Shown piece after piece: positions 1 through 12,293 of a stretch of 64,000 bases of DNA. The DNA is from Eucalyptus grandis (Eukaryota; Streptophyta; Magnoliopsida; Myrtales; Myrtaceae). The notes under the pieces are model-generated. The model did not search any database and was not told where the DNA came from. It saw only the letters and a program-made list of their open reading frames with translations. The DNA lies in contig NC_052616.1 of NCBI RefSeq assembly GCF_016545825.1, positions 10,850,001-10,914,000 on the forward strand, read 5' to 3'. The position numbers and the translations under genes are program-made. The stretch's first letter is position 1. Each line of letters begins with the position of its first letter.

Positions 1-413
1 TATAAAACACACGTGGCTCGGCGATTAGTACATCACCTTGGCGAAAACGATGCCTTAGAAAATACATGAGATTGCTGATCGGTATATTGTCTTGGCGAAA
101 ACAGCGCCTTAGAGAATGCACGGGGTCGATGATGGTGATTAGGCATACTATTGGGAATATTATATAGTATGGTTGGGAATGACCTAGAGATGGTCCGAAT
201 GACATGTAATCGATTAGGTCGATTAATCAATGATTTGATCTGATGTCGTGAATTGATTGAATATTTGATATGATATATGAGGCATCTGTGTATAACCTTG
301 AATTGCAGGTTGGGACTGAGGCCAAGGTAAGTCCTCTGACTCGTGCTGTGCTTAGGTAACTGAATAGTGTATTGGTTTACTAATCGAGTCTTAGGGAGTA
401 GAACTCGCTGAGA
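1..413 (+). repeat. Left part of an older chromovirus-type LTR (LTR-B), interrupted by the Ty3 element
   Basis: This stretch resembles the 3' third of the other LTRs in the window. It has the lead-in to an 'aactcgctgaga' block at about 401-413, which all of these LTRs share upstream of their final 300-500 bases. The same LTR resumes at 12294, directly after the target-site duplication of the nested Ty3 element, so the two parts were once continuous. Its true start lies outside the window. No coding capacity is seen. Confidence 0.6.
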
Positions 414-418
414 CGTAG
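414..418. repeat. Target-site duplication CGTAG, left copy
   Basis: The five bases cgtag lie directly before the TG that opens the 5' LTR. They are repeated exactly at 12289-12293, directly after the CA that closes the 3' LTR. This defines one complete integration event. Confidence 0.9.
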
Positions 419-3400
419 TGTGACATTCTGATTTTCTACTTTTGTTTTCAATTAAATAAATATGGCTTTTCGTCGACGTGCCTATAGTGCTATTCTCTGA
501 GCCGATTACTTATGAGATAACTAGACTAGTCAGGAAAGTTATTAAAGGATTTTGATGCAACAAACTGGAGAATTTGACCAAGAATTGACTACTCGACTGT
601 GTTAGTCTACAAGGATCATTTCGGCACAATTGAAAACCTATCAGAGATCGGAAATAGGTCGATTCGATAGAGATATATAATTAGGCATGGGTGATTCCAT
701 CTAATTACAAAATTCTCATCGATCGGCACTTAACCGATTTATATGTCGTTTTGGTATCCTGTGCTTGTAATTGAAGCCTAGAGATTTTCACGACAATCGA
801 AAGTCGCTAACGAGTCGAAAATGTACATAGTGGCTAAAAAATAATCGATCACGAGTCTATTGCACCAAAAATTCCCAAAATCTACCCGATAGTTTAGGTC
901 GCACTGAAACAACGTTTGACTGAATTTAACTACGAAATTTATTCCGATTTTAGAAATTGAGAACTCTAATGTGTCACAATTAATCACGGGGAATGTTGTT
1001 ACATCTTTTTAAAGTTTATGGACGACGGGAATCATTAGCAGAAAAGGGGCAAGAGTAGCAAATTAAAAGAATAAGGGAAATGCCACATTTTAAATAGGTT
1101 TTGGACCTTTAATGTGGGACATTTGGAAAGGAGCTATAAGAACTTGAATGGGGACTTGACCCTATTAACTAAAGTGGTAAGATGGTAAAATGAAAAGAGG
1201 AAAGGCTTCTAAAAATGAAGTAATTTCGTAGGAAGGCCTAAGGCTTAAAATTTCACCTCAATTTGAATCTCATTTGGAAGAGATAGACTTGTGTAAAGTA
1301 GTGGGACACTTGATGGTGATGGATGGACAAATTTCCATGGAAAAAGGACCCATTAGCCTTATGAAAAGTGTAAAGGGAACCTTCCTAGTATTTTCCTCAT
1401 TTCTTTTCCTCCTATCCGCGCGTGAAGCACAACAGTTGCAACAGGCGTTGGCTGCTTCCCCCTTCCTTTTCCCTTTTTTTTTTTTTTTTATGACCCAGGC
1501 AAGCCCGTATGCCGCAGGCGGCTGCAGTAAACTCTAAGGCCCCACAGGAGGACCCACCACCCTCGTGGAACGGGTAAGACGCCAAGCGTCTCCGCGGCGA
1601 GTCGAACCCTCGCCCTCCGAGAAGGGGTCAATGGGTCCCCCCACGATGGAGAAGACTTGCTAGCGGAGCCACTGCGGCCGGTGGTTCCTTTCTTTCTTTT
1701 TTATTGCTTCTTCTTTCCCTCAATTGTACAAGCTTTTCCTGTCACCATCTTCAAACGTGCGCATCTCTGTTTTGGCTTTTTATTCTGGTTTTTGCTAAAC
1801 CGAACAGCAAGCAAAACCGAATCAAAGGAGATCCGATTTTTGGCGCAACAAACCGGCGGACCACCAGAAGTTCGGCCGGGCTGCCTTTCATATTTTTTTT
1901 ATCTCGTGGTCTTGGAGCCCAAGTGACAACAAAACCCACTCACCAGCAGGAGAACGACTCAGCCAACCAAACGCCACGTTTGTTTCTCTCTACCGAAAGT
2001 TTTATAAGTCCGTGTGTTGCTATTGCTATCACACCACAGCACACCCCTCTGTTGTTTCGGCTCAACCCCATCACCGAAGGACCCAAGACTTGGCTCGGTG
2101 TTGCTGTCCAGCCATCAGCGAGAGCTGCCTTTAGTTTTAAATAGGTGTGTTGTTTTCCTAAAATTGGATTAGGGGCGGAGTACCTCTGTTTAGGGATTTA
2201 AACAAGGTAAGAAAAGGGTTAGATGATGATAAATATGGTTGATTGTTAGTTTAGTAAGGTTAGATTAGCCATAGGAAAGCTTAGTTTTAGTTAAAATAGC
2301 AAGACAAGAACCGTAGAGGACAGCTGGGCCAAAAACAGGGGATGTTCTTTAAAACTATTTTTTGGATGTGTACGATTTATTATTTTTGTAGATTAACATG
2401 TGTTGCAATTTTGAAGTGAATTCATTCTGAAGAAATGTTTTACACATCTTCAAGTATAACACATATTTTTCTCAGGATTTTTGGGGATTCAAAGGACAAT
2501 GATTTTGGCTTCATTGTCTTTAAACAAAAACTCGAACTGCGCTGGAATTTGCGACCTGTAAGGATTCTATGGGTTGTTACTAACCATTCAGGTTCAATTT
2601 TAAAAATGGGTTCTTCACGAAAGCTGTTTGTTACATCTTCTAGTTGAACATACTCGAATTTCAGACAAAACGGATCTGTTTAGAACCCCGAACCAAGTTG
2701 ATTTCGGAAAATAGAACCGTTGGAAACAGGCCCGATTTTAGTACTGGATTGAGTGAATTACTGTGCCAAATCTAAAAGGATCTGTGCCTCGGTGTCTTGA
2801 TGAAAAATGTTTTTTTACATGTCCTTTAGCACGTGTTCAAGTTTGAGAATTTTTCGAACTCACATGAATTGGTTTCTGGTCTTAAACCCGAAAGTGCGCA
2901 ACTGGACAGTTTTTGCCAATTCTGGTCAGTAGAAGTTTATAACTATTTCGAGGTGTTTCTTGCTGGAAAATTGTTTAATTGATGTTGTGAATGAAATGTG
3001 CAATTGAGCATTGAATTGTGACATTGAGTGAATGCATTCACAACATGAGAATCCGTCACGAGCCTTTGGAGCCGGACGATGCTCCTTCAGGAATGTCCCA
3101 TGTCAACGGATGCGGTCGCAGTGGATGATAAACCGATGCTCCTAATCGGAATGCCGTCTAGATGTAGACATTGCCATGCTCGACGGTGCGAGACGATGCT
3201 CGGTTATGCCGAAAGATTATTATCTATGCATTGAAATCATTTATGACACATGAATGGGTGAAAGCGAGGGACCTAATTAAAAGACGGAACTATGTGGTGC
3301 GGTATGAGACGTGCCATAATAGTTTAGTCTGGTAATTGGGGGCCGGTGTACTTGTGTGGATATTTATGTCCTTACATATAAACATTTTAAAGTATTCACA

Positions 3401-4040
3401 TGATATGTGGCCTCGATATTGATATGTATGATTGGATTGACACTAACCTGCAGGAAAAAACTGGTATTAAGAGAGTTGTGGAAATAAGAATTAAATTGCA
3501 TGTAGAGTGTACCATTCTCCTAATCTGGGTTTAGGGATTGAACTCGCTGAGATGTGATCTCACCTCTTAGTGGGCTAAAATTTTCAGGTCCCTAGTTGGA
3601 GGAAGGCCAGGTCGTATACAGGGGTCCGTAGGAAGGAAAGTGTAGGTTTCTCGCTATCTTCTCCCAGGTGGTGACGGGTCTTCCCATCAAGGCTAGATGA
3701 TGGGTGACAGTTCACTCTAGAGAGGTCGAGAAGTATGATGGTGTAATAGCGAACCCTAATCTTGTAAATGGAAGCTTAGTGCGTAGGTAGCCAAACAGCT
3801 TCACCTTTTGTATTGTACCTTGGGGTGTTAAACTAATATGTATATACGTGCTACTATATTGTAGATGTGGTTTGTGAAAATATTATCCTACATTTCTATT
3901 CCATTGTTATGTTGTATGGAGATTGTTTTACGTTTCCGCATGCACAAAATAATGAATGGGTCGGCAACAGTTCCTGAGATGTTGCAAATTTATATCGACC
4001 ATTGAGAGATGTGCATGTGCCCGGAGTTCGGGTCGTGACA
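419..4040 (+). repeat. 5' LTR of the Ty3 element
   Basis: It starts TGTGACATTCTG and ends GGTCGTGACA. It aligns along its whole length with 8964-12288, apart from about 290 extra bases near 1395-1685. Most of that extra length is a SINE (1471-1685). The rest is about 65 bases missing from the 3' LTR. The LTR is unusually long. ORFs in it are short and unconserved, so no gene is called. Confidence 0.92.
1471..1685 (-). mobile_element. tRNA-derived SINE inserted in the 5' LTR
   Basis: On the minus strand the element begins with a tRNA-like head. It has an A-box-like stretch (gcagtggctc, near 1669-1678) and a B-box (gggttcgactcg, complement near 1596-1607), and ends in a run of about 17 A (T run at 1474-1489 on +). 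The direct repeat TTCCTTT flanks it at 1463-1469 and 1686-1692. The corresponding site in the 3' LTR has no such insert, so the SINE arrived after the retrotransposon. I do not recognise the named SINE family. Confidence 0.75.
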
Positions 4041-4051
4041 TCCCCATTAAG

Positions 4052-4067
4052 TGGTATCAAAGCCAGG
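4052..4067 (+). promoter_or_regulatory. Primer binding site (tRNA-iMet type)
   Basis: TGGTATCAAAGCCAGG lies 11 bases after the 5' LTR end. It matches the usual plant initiator-Met complement (TGGTATCAGAGC) with one difference. It is the start point for minus-strand synthesis in this class of elements. Confidence 0.88.
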
Positions 4068-4236
4068 TTAGTGTTTTGAGTGATAAGATGCGATGAGTCA
4101 TGGGATAGTTAGTAGGAAAGACTTTAAATATGCTAATGCATGTGAGTGATAGCTGATTGATAGCTTATTTGTGAACTCACTCAAATTCTAATCTGGTGTT
4201 GGAATTGGAAGCAGGTGTCCATAAAGAATCTGCACC

Positions 4237-5420
4237 ATAAGTGAGCAGGATCAGCGAACACCTAGAAAAGGGGCGATCGGACTAGTTACTCGGGCTAGGG
4301 CACCGACTACAGGTGGTGCCCGAGGAAATAGGGGTAAAGCGCTGGCTCAGATTAGCGCTAGTGGAGCAGCATCGCAGCCAGTTCTACCGGTTGGTGGTGG
4401 TGTAGCAGCACCTGGTGATCCGAGAACAGTTGGGATCATACAAGCACTAGAACGATGAGAGAGCTAATGGGACAACAGGGCCAAAACCAAGAAGCCGCCG
4501 TTGCTGCCGCCATTACAACTGCCACTACTGCTGCTAGCAACGCCACTGCTGTCCCACCTGCTAAAGTTCCGCCAAGGAATGTGGTCGTGGGGAGGCCTAT
4601 ACACAAGCTAGTGGAACAATTTTTGAAATTAAATCCGCCAAAATTCACTAGTATTAGAGATCCAAAGGCTGCCTCTCGCTGGATTTGAGATTTACATAAG
4701 GTATTTGCACTTTTGAGGTGCAGTGAAGAACATAAGGCAACTTTGGCAGTCTATCAACTGCATGATAACGCCAATATCTGGTGGACAGCGGTCCGAGAGA
4801 CCATGTTTCCAGAAGGTGTAGTTTCGTTGTGGGATGCCTTCCTCAGGGCATTTAATGAACAGTACTTCTCCAAGGACGCCAGAGAGCAGAAGATGGAAGA
4901 GTTTCAACGTCTTCGCCAGGGATCAATGATTGTTAACCAGTATGAGGTTAAGTTTGCGGAGCTGTCTCAGTATGCTCCAAGGTTGATAGAGGACCTCGAA
5001 GAAAAGGCTAAAAGGTTTAAGAATGGTCTCCGACAAGAGCTGAAGCAACCACTGGTGCCTTATGACCTGCATGATTATCGAGAAATTTATTGACGAGCCC
5101 AACTAATAGAAAGGGATCTGATCGAGCAAGCTATTGCATCAGGGTCGAGGTTTAACGCGAACAGGAGCAGTATCAGGTTTGGAAAGAAACCTATGGCCAG
5201 TAGGAGATACCCTGTTCCACCTAATAGGAAAGGTGGGGTGGGTAAGTCAGCACCAAACAATAATGGAGCATGTCGCTTCTATGGAAAACAACACGGATCT
5301 GCACTGTACCATACTAGGACGGGAGCCTGTTATGGATGTGGCCAACAAGGCCATCAAATCAGAGATTGTCTTAGGCGAACGATGGGACAACAGCTACCGC
5401 CTCCACCACCAATGGGTTAG
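4237..5420 (+). pseudogene. gag: gag of the Ty3 element (nucleocapsid/capsid precursor), broken
   Basis: The protein frame opens near 4237, where the expected ATG reads ATA. It runs through a Gly/Ala-rich N-terminus, shifts frame at about 4450, and continues with a retrotransposon gag capsid domain (about 4600-5090; block WWTAVRE followed by FNEQYF). A CX2CX4HX4C zinc knuckle lies at about 5326-5370 (CYGCGQQGHQIRDC). In-frame stops occur at about 4687, 5092 and 5418. The product would package element RNA in cytoplasmic particles. Family gag length is reached, so the damage is point lesions rather than truncation. Confidence 0.88.
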
Positions 5421-8400
5421 AATAGGGGGTATGCACCCCCGAACGCTCGGCAAGGTGAACCAGTTAGGCCTCCAGCACGAGGAAGGACATACGCCGTTAC
5501 CAAGGGTCAAGCAGAGGACGCGCCGAATGTGATCACAGGTACCGTTTCCCAGATGATCATTCCGCATATGCTTTATTTGACCCTGGTGCAACTCATTCAT
5601 TTATAGCGGAACAATTTACTAAGCTAATAGGATTAAGTCCTAGATTGTTGGAATCGGCTGTTAGTATATCGACACCATTAAAAGATAGTGTATTGTCTAC
5701 AATGGGCTGTACTGGTTGTAAGTTGATGATTGGTGAGCAAGAGGGGAGAATAGACCTAATAGTTCTAGCCATGTATGATTTCAATGTCATAATTGGCATG
5801 GACTGGCTCACCAAGCAACGAGCTATGATGGACTGTTATCGTAAAATGATTCAGTTCAATCCACTGGAGAGTGACAGTTTCAAGTTTAGTGGGAGTCGAG
5901 GAGGACCTTCGATTACCCTAATCTCATCACTCAAGGCGACCCGGTTGTTAAACGAGGGTTGTCAGAGTTACTTGGCGACTATTATGGACACGACAGTTGA
6001 AGAGTTAAAGATCGAAGATATTGTAGTGGTACAAGAGTTTCCAGATGTGTTTCCAAAAGAATTACCAGGTCTACCGCCAGAAAGGGAGATAGAATTTGTG
6101 ATTGAATTAGCCCTTGCGACAGAACCAATTTTTAAGGCTCCTTATCGGATGGCGTTGTCGGAGCTGAAAGAACTGAAAGTTCAGATGCAGGAATTGTTGG
6201 ATAAGGGATTTATATGCCCTAGTGCATCGCCGTGGGGAGCTCTAGTTCTATTCGTGAAAAAGAAAGATGGCTCGTTACGTCTATGCATCAACTACCGATA
6301 ACTTAATCAGGTGACGATTAAGAATAAGTATCCACTACCGAGAATCGATGACCTATTTGATCAGCTGCAAGGAGCGTCGATATTTTCTAAAATCGACCTG
6401 AGAACGGGATATCATCAGCTGAGGATCAGGAATGAGGACATTCCTAAGTCCGCGTTTCGTACCCGATACGGTCATTATGAATTCACAATAATGCCATTCG
6501 GATTGACGAACACCCCAGCTGCTTTCATGGATATAATGAACCGTGTGTTCAAGGAATACCTATATCAGTTCGTGATTGTATTCATCAATGATATCCTGGT
6601 ATACTCTAGAAATTCAGAGGAATATGAAGGACATTTGAGAACGGTACTTCAGACTTGAAGAATCCACGAGCTGCATGCCAAGTTTAGTAAGTGCGGGTTC
6701 TGGTTGACTTGTGTAGCCTTCTTAGGACATGTGATTTCAGGAGAAGGAATCTCCGTGAATCCAAGCAAGATCGAAGCAGTGATTAATTGGCCGAGACTAA
6801 CTATAGTGACAGAGATCATAAGTTTTTTTGGGTTTAGCTGGGTATTACAGACGGTTTGTGGAAAGATTCTCATCTTTAGCGTCGCCTCTGACAAAACTCT
6901 TAAAGAAAGAAGAGAAGTTCGTATGGACAGACAAGTGTGAGCATAATTTCCAAGAGCTTAAAGAAAAGCTTACTACTGCACCTGTATTGACCATACCATA
7001 TGGTCCTGGAGGATACGAGATCAATAGTGATGCATCGTTCAGAGGATTGGGTTACGTGTTGATGCAACACGGTCGGGTAGTTGCATACGCGTCTCGTCAG
7101 TTAAGACCTCATGAGTTGAACTACCTGACGCATGACTTAGAACTTGCAGCAACTGTCTTCGCTTTGAAGATTTGGAGACATTATCTGTGTGGAGAAAGAT
7201 TCCAAATCTTTACAGACCATCAAAGTCTCATGTATTTATTTTCTTAAAATGAGTTGAACATGAGACAGCGTTGTTAGATGGAACTCTTGAAGGATTATGA
7301 TTGTGATATTTTGTATCACCCTGGTATGGCAAATAAAGTCGCAGTTGCGCTGAGTCGAAAGTCTTCTGTAGCATAGATGGTACTCAAAGAGTGGGCTTTG
7401 ATCGAGAAGATTAGAGATTCGGACTTCAAGTTTGAGGTAGGCCATCTTTCAAATCTTATGGCTACCCTCAAAATTGAACCGGAACTACAAAGGAGAAGTA
7501 AGACACTTCAATGGACCGACCCAGAGATCCAGAAAGTTGTACAGGAGGAGGTAAGAAAGAGAACCAGATTTTCACATTTCAGAAGATGGAACGTTAAGAT
7601 TCAGGGGACGGTTGTGTGTACCCGATGATTCAGAGCTTAAAGAATAAATTCTATCAGAAGCACATCGTAGTAGTTACAGTATACATCCTGGCAGTATGAA
7701 GATGTATCATAATTTACGTTAACACTATTGGTGGTCTGGTATAAAAGCAGACATAGCCAAGCATGTCGCCAAGTGTTTGACATGTCAGCAGGTAAAGGCT
7801 CAACACTGTAAATCGGGAGGACTTTTACAACCTCTCGAAATTCCCGAATGGAAATGGGAGCACATCACGATAGATTTTGTGACAAGCTTACCGAGGAGTC
7901 AGAGGGGTAATGATTCCATCTAGGTAGTAGTCGACAGACTGACGAAGTCGGCTCATTTCATTGCAATATGGAAAGATCTTGATTTAGATAGACATGCAAA
8001 ATTGTACGTTCGTCAAATTGTTCGTCTGCATGGAGTGCCAGTGATGAATACGTCAGACCGAGACTCGAGATTTACAGCTGCATTTTGGAAAAGTTTGCAG
8101 GCTGCCTTAGGAATGAAGTTACAGTATAGTACAACTTATCATCCTCAGACGGATGGCTAATTTGAAAGAACCATTCAAACCCTCGAAGACATGCTATGAG
8201 CGTGTGTACTGGATTTTAAAGGAAGTTGGGAAGAACAACTTCACCTTATTGAATTCGCCTACAACAACAGCTACCAACAGAGCGTTCAAATTGCTCCTTT
8301 TGAAGCTTTGTATGGCGGGCGTGTAGAACGCTGGTGTGTTGGGACAAAGTTGGGGAACGAAAGATCACAGGCCCAGAGCTAGTACAACAGTCAGTGGATA

Positions 8401-8927
8401 CTGTTACAGTTATCAGAAACAGATTAAAAACTGCTCAGAGTCGTCAGAAAAGCTACGCCGACAAGCAACAAAGGCCATTGGAATTCCAAGTTGGTGAACA
8501 CATCTTTCTGAAAGTGTCACCAATGAGGGATACTTCGCGCTTCGGCAAGAAAGGGAAATTAAGTCCGAGGTACGTAGGTCCCTTTGAAATTCTGGAAAGA
8601 ATAGGGACTTTGGCATATCGCCTTGCGTTATCGCCAAGACTTGCTCAAGTTCACAATGTCTTCCACGTGTCGATGCTGAGAAAGTACAAACCTAATCCAA
8701 CCCACGTACTGAATTTTGAAGAATTGGACGTGGACGATAAGGTATCGTACGAGGAGAGACCAATTCAAATTGTGGATAGAAAAGAGCAAGTCCTATGTAC
8801 CAAGACGATTATATTGATCAAAGTAGTTTGGCAACACCACGGCACAGAAGGAGCAACTTGGGAAAGTGAAGACGCAATGAAACAGCAATACCCTTACCTT
8901 TTCGATTTAAGAGATGTAACGACATAA
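5421..8927 (+). pseudogene. pol: pol of the Ty3 element (PR-RT-RNase H-INT-chromodomain-like), broken
   Basis: The domains in order are: protease with FDPGATHSF (Asp codon 5579-5581); reverse transcriptase from about 6120; the catalytic box at 6581-6595, which reads FINDIL where a DD pair is expected, so the first catalytic Asp is Asn; RNase H (SDASFRG at about 7030, TDHQS at about 7213); integrase zinc-binding HX..CX2C (about 7680-7790); integrase core with the first two Asp (about 7870 and 8057) and the E region (about 8165); and a chromodomain-like tail (8740-8900). In-frame stops lie at 6299, 6656, about 7719, 7921, 8158 and 8197. Frameshifts lie near 5540 and 6825 (a T run). The element is a relic. 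Each stop I could interpret is explained by one C-to-T or G-to-A change. Confidence 0.9.
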
Positions 8928-8950
8928 ATTTCGAGGAAGAAATTTTTATA

Positions 8951-8963
8951 AGAGGGGAAGAGT
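8951..8963 (+). promoter_or_regulatory. Polypurine tract before the 3' LTR
   Basis: The purine-rich run agaggggaagagt directly abuts the TG of the 3' LTR. This is the position and composition expected for the plus-strand primer of an LTR retrotransposon. Confidence 0.85.
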
Positions 8964-11900
8964 TGTGCCAGTCTGATTTTCTACTTCTATTTTCAATTAA
9001 ATAAATTGGGTTTTTCGTCGACATGCTTATAGTGCTATTCTCTGAGCCGATCACTCATGAGATAACTAGACTAGTCGGGAAAGTTATTAAAGGATTTTGA
9101 TGCAACAAACTTGAGAATTCGACCAAGAATCGACTGCTTGACCGTGTTAGTCTACAAGGATCATTTCGGCGCAGTCGAAAATCTATCAGAAACCGGAAAT
9201 AGGTCGATTCGATAGAGATATATAATTAAACATGGGTGATTCCATCTAATTACAAAATTCTCATTGATCGGCACTTAATCGATTTTTGTGTCGTTTTGGT
9301 ACCCTATGCTCGTAATTGAACCTAGAGATTTTCATGACAATCGAGAGTCGCTAATGAGTCGAAAATATACATAGTGGCTCGAAAATAATTGATCACAAGT
9401 CTATTGCACCAAAAATTCCCAAAATCTACCCGATAGTTTAGGTCACGCTGAAATCACGTTTGACTAAATTTAACTGCGAAATTTACTCTGATTTCAGAAA
9501 TTGAGAACTCTAATGTGTCACAATTAATCCTGTGGAATGTTGTTACATCTTTTCAAAGTTTATGGACGATGAGAATTATTAGCAGAAAAGGGGCAAGAGT
9601 AGCAAATTAAAATAATAAGGGAAATGCCACATTTTAAATAGGTTTTGGACCTTTAATGTGGGACATTTGGAAAGGAGCTATAAGAACTTGAATGGGGACT
9701 TGACCCTATTAACTAAAGTGGTAAAATGGTAAAATGAAAAGAGGAAAGGCTTCTAAAAATGAAGTAATTTCGTAGGAAGGCCTAAGGCTTAAAATTTCAC
9801 CTCAATTTGAATCTCATTTGAAAGAGATAGACTTGTGTAAAGTAGTGGGACACTTGATGGTGATGGTGGGCAAATTTCCATGGAAAAAGGACCCCTTAGC
9901 CTTGTGGAAAGTGTAAAGGGAGCCTTCCTAGTATTTTCCTTTCTTTCTTTTTTATTCCTTCTTCTTTCCCTCAATTGTACAAGCTTTTGCTGTCACCATC
10001 TTCAAACGTGCGCATCTCTGTTTTGCCTTTTTCCTCCGGTTTTTGCTTAATCGAACAGCAAGCAAAACCGAATCAAAGGAGATTCGGTTTTTAGCGCAAC
10101 AAACCGGCGGACCACCAGAAGTTCGACTGGGCTGCCTTTCATGTTTTTTTATCTCGTGGTCTTGGAGCCCAAGTGACGACAAAACCCCCTCATTAGCAGG
10201 AGAACGGCTCAGCTAACAAACACCACGTTTGTTTCTCTCTACCGAAAGTTTTGTAAGTCCGTGTGTTGTTGTTGCTATCACACTGCAGCACACCCCCTAT
10301 TGTTTCGGCTCAACCCCATCACCGAAGGACCCAAGACTTAGCTCAGTGTTGCTGTCCAGCCATCATCGAGAGCCGCCTTTAGTTTTAAATAGGTGAGTTG
10401 TTTTCCTAAAATTGGATTAGGGGCGGAGTACCTCTGTTTAGGGATTTAAACAAGGTAAGAAAGGGTTAGATGATGATAAATATGGTTGAGTGTTAGTTTA
10501 GTAAGGTTAGATTAGCCATAGGGAAGCTTAATTTTAGTTAAAATAGCAAGATAAGAACCGTAGAGGACAGCTGGGCCAAAAACAGGGGATGTTCTTTAAA
10601 ACTGTTTTCTAAACGTGTATAATTTATTATTTTTGTAGACTCACATGTGTTGCGATTTTGAAGTGAATTCCTTCCGAAGAAATTTTTTACACATCTTCAA
10701 GTATAACATATATTTTTCTCAGGATTTTTTGGGATTCAAAGAAAAATGATTTTGGCTTCATTGTCTTTAAACAAAAACTCAAACTGCACTGGAATTTGCG
10801 ACCTGTAAGGATTCTATGGGTTGTTACTAACCATTCGGGTTTGATTTTAAAAATGGGTTCTTCACGAAAGTTTTTTGTTACATCTTCTAGTTGAACATAC
10901 TCGAATTTCAGACAAAACGGATCTGTTTAGAACCCCGAACCAAGTTGATTTTGGAAAACATAACCGTTGGAAACAGGCCCGATTTTAGTACTGGATTGAG
11001 TGAATTACTGAGCCAAATCTAGAAGGATCTGAGCCTTGGTTCCTTCACAAAAAAAATAAATTTACATGTCTTTTAGCACGTGTTCAAGTTTGAGAATTTT
11101 TCAAACTCATATGAATTGGTTTCTAGTCTTAAACCTGAAAGTGCGCAATTGGGCAGTTTCTGCCAATTCTGGTCAGTAGAAGTTTATAACTATTTTGAGG
11201 TGTTTCTTGCTGGAAAATTGTTTAATTGATGTTGTGAATTAAATGTGCAATTGAGCATTGAACTGTGACATTGAGTGAATGCATTCACAACATGAGAATC
11301 TGTCACGAGCCTTTGGGGCTGGACGATGCTCCTTTAAGAATGTCCCATGTCAATAGATGCCGGTCGTAGTGGATGATAGACCGATGCTCCTAATCGGAAT
11401 GCCGTCTAGATGTAGACATTGCCATGCTCGACGGTGTGAGACGATGCCCGGTTATGCCAGAAGATTGTTATATGTGCATTAAAATCATTTGTGACACACG
11501 AATGGGTGAAAGTGAGGGACCTAATTAAAAGAAGGAACTATATGGTGCGGTATGAGACGTGTCATAACAATTTAGTCTGGTAATTGGGGGCCCGTGTACT
11601 TGTGTTGATATTTATGTCCTTACATATAAACATTTTAAAGTATTCACATGATATGTGGCCTCAATATTGATATGTATGATTGGATTGACGCTAACCTGCA
11701 GGAAAATACTGGTATTAAAAGAGTTGTGGAAATAAGAATTAAATTGCATGTAGAGTGTACCATTCTCCTAATATGGGTTTAGAGATTGAACTCGATGAGA
11801 TGTGATCTCACCCCTTAGTGGGCTAAAATTTTCAAGTCCCTAGATGGAGGAAGGCCAGGTCGTATACAGTAGTCTGCAGGAAGGGAAGTGTAGGTTTCTC

Positions 11901-12288
11901 GCTATCTTCTCCCAAGTGGTGACGGGTCTTCCCGTCAAGGCTGGATGATGGGTGACAATTCACCCTAGAGAGGTTGAGAAGTATGATAGTGTAGTAGCGA
12001 ACCCTGGTCTTGTAAATGGAAGCTTAGTATGTAGGTAGCCGAATAGCTTCACTTTTTGTATTGGACCTTGGGGTGTTAAACTGGTATGTATATAAGTGCT
12101 ACTATATTGTAGGTGTGGTTTGTGAAAATATTATCCTACGTTTCTATCCCACTGTTATGTTGTATGGAGATTGTTTTACGTTTCCGCATGCACAAAATAA
12201 TGAATGGGTCGGCAATAGTTCCTGGGATGTTGCAAATTTATATCGACCATTGAGGGATGTGCATGTTCCCGGAGTTCGGGTCGTGACA
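8964..12288 (+). repeat. 3' LTR of the Ty3 element
   Basis: It starts TGTGCCAGTCTG and ends TCGTGACA. It is homologous to 419-4040 throughout. It lacks the SINE and about 65 neighbouring bases present in the 5' LTR. The ORF-like stretches in it are not conserved with the 5' LTR and are not called. Confidence 0.92.
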
Positions 12289-12293
12289 CGTAG
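12289..12293. repeat. Target-site duplication CGTAG, right copy
   Basis: It exactly repeats 414-418 and marks the right border of the Ty3 insertion. Confidence 0.9.

Larger units (their letters stand above)
419..12288 (+). mobile_element. Full-length Ty3/gypsy chromovirus-type retrotransposon (Tekay/Del-like), decayed
   Basis: Complete architecture is visible. A 3.6 kb 5' LTR (419-4040) is followed by a tRNA-iMet-type primer site, gag with a zinc knuckle, and pol in the order protease, reverse transcriptase, RNase H, integrase. A C-terminal chromodomain-like tail, a polypurine tract and a 3.3 kb 3' LTR (8964-12288) follow. Pol order (integrase last) is diagnostic of Ty3/gypsy. The long LTRs and the integrase tail motif ending in a conserved GATWE block fit the Tekay (Del) clade. 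The reading frame is broken by several stops and frameshifts, and the reverse transcriptase catalytic motif is mutated, so the copy cannot be autonomous. About 18 differences between the two LTRs over the first ~190 bases, counted by eye and mostly transitions, show it is not recent. Confidence 0.93.

Noticed and set aside
1540..1685. Possible tRNA gene
   Set aside because: A- and B-box-like text is present, but there is no cloverleaf, and there is a poly-A tail and target duplication. It fits a SINE.
1657..2144. 89- and 146-codon ORFs in the 5' LTR
   Set aside because: They are not open in the homologous 3' LTR at 9930-10390, and they lie in LTR leader-like DNA.
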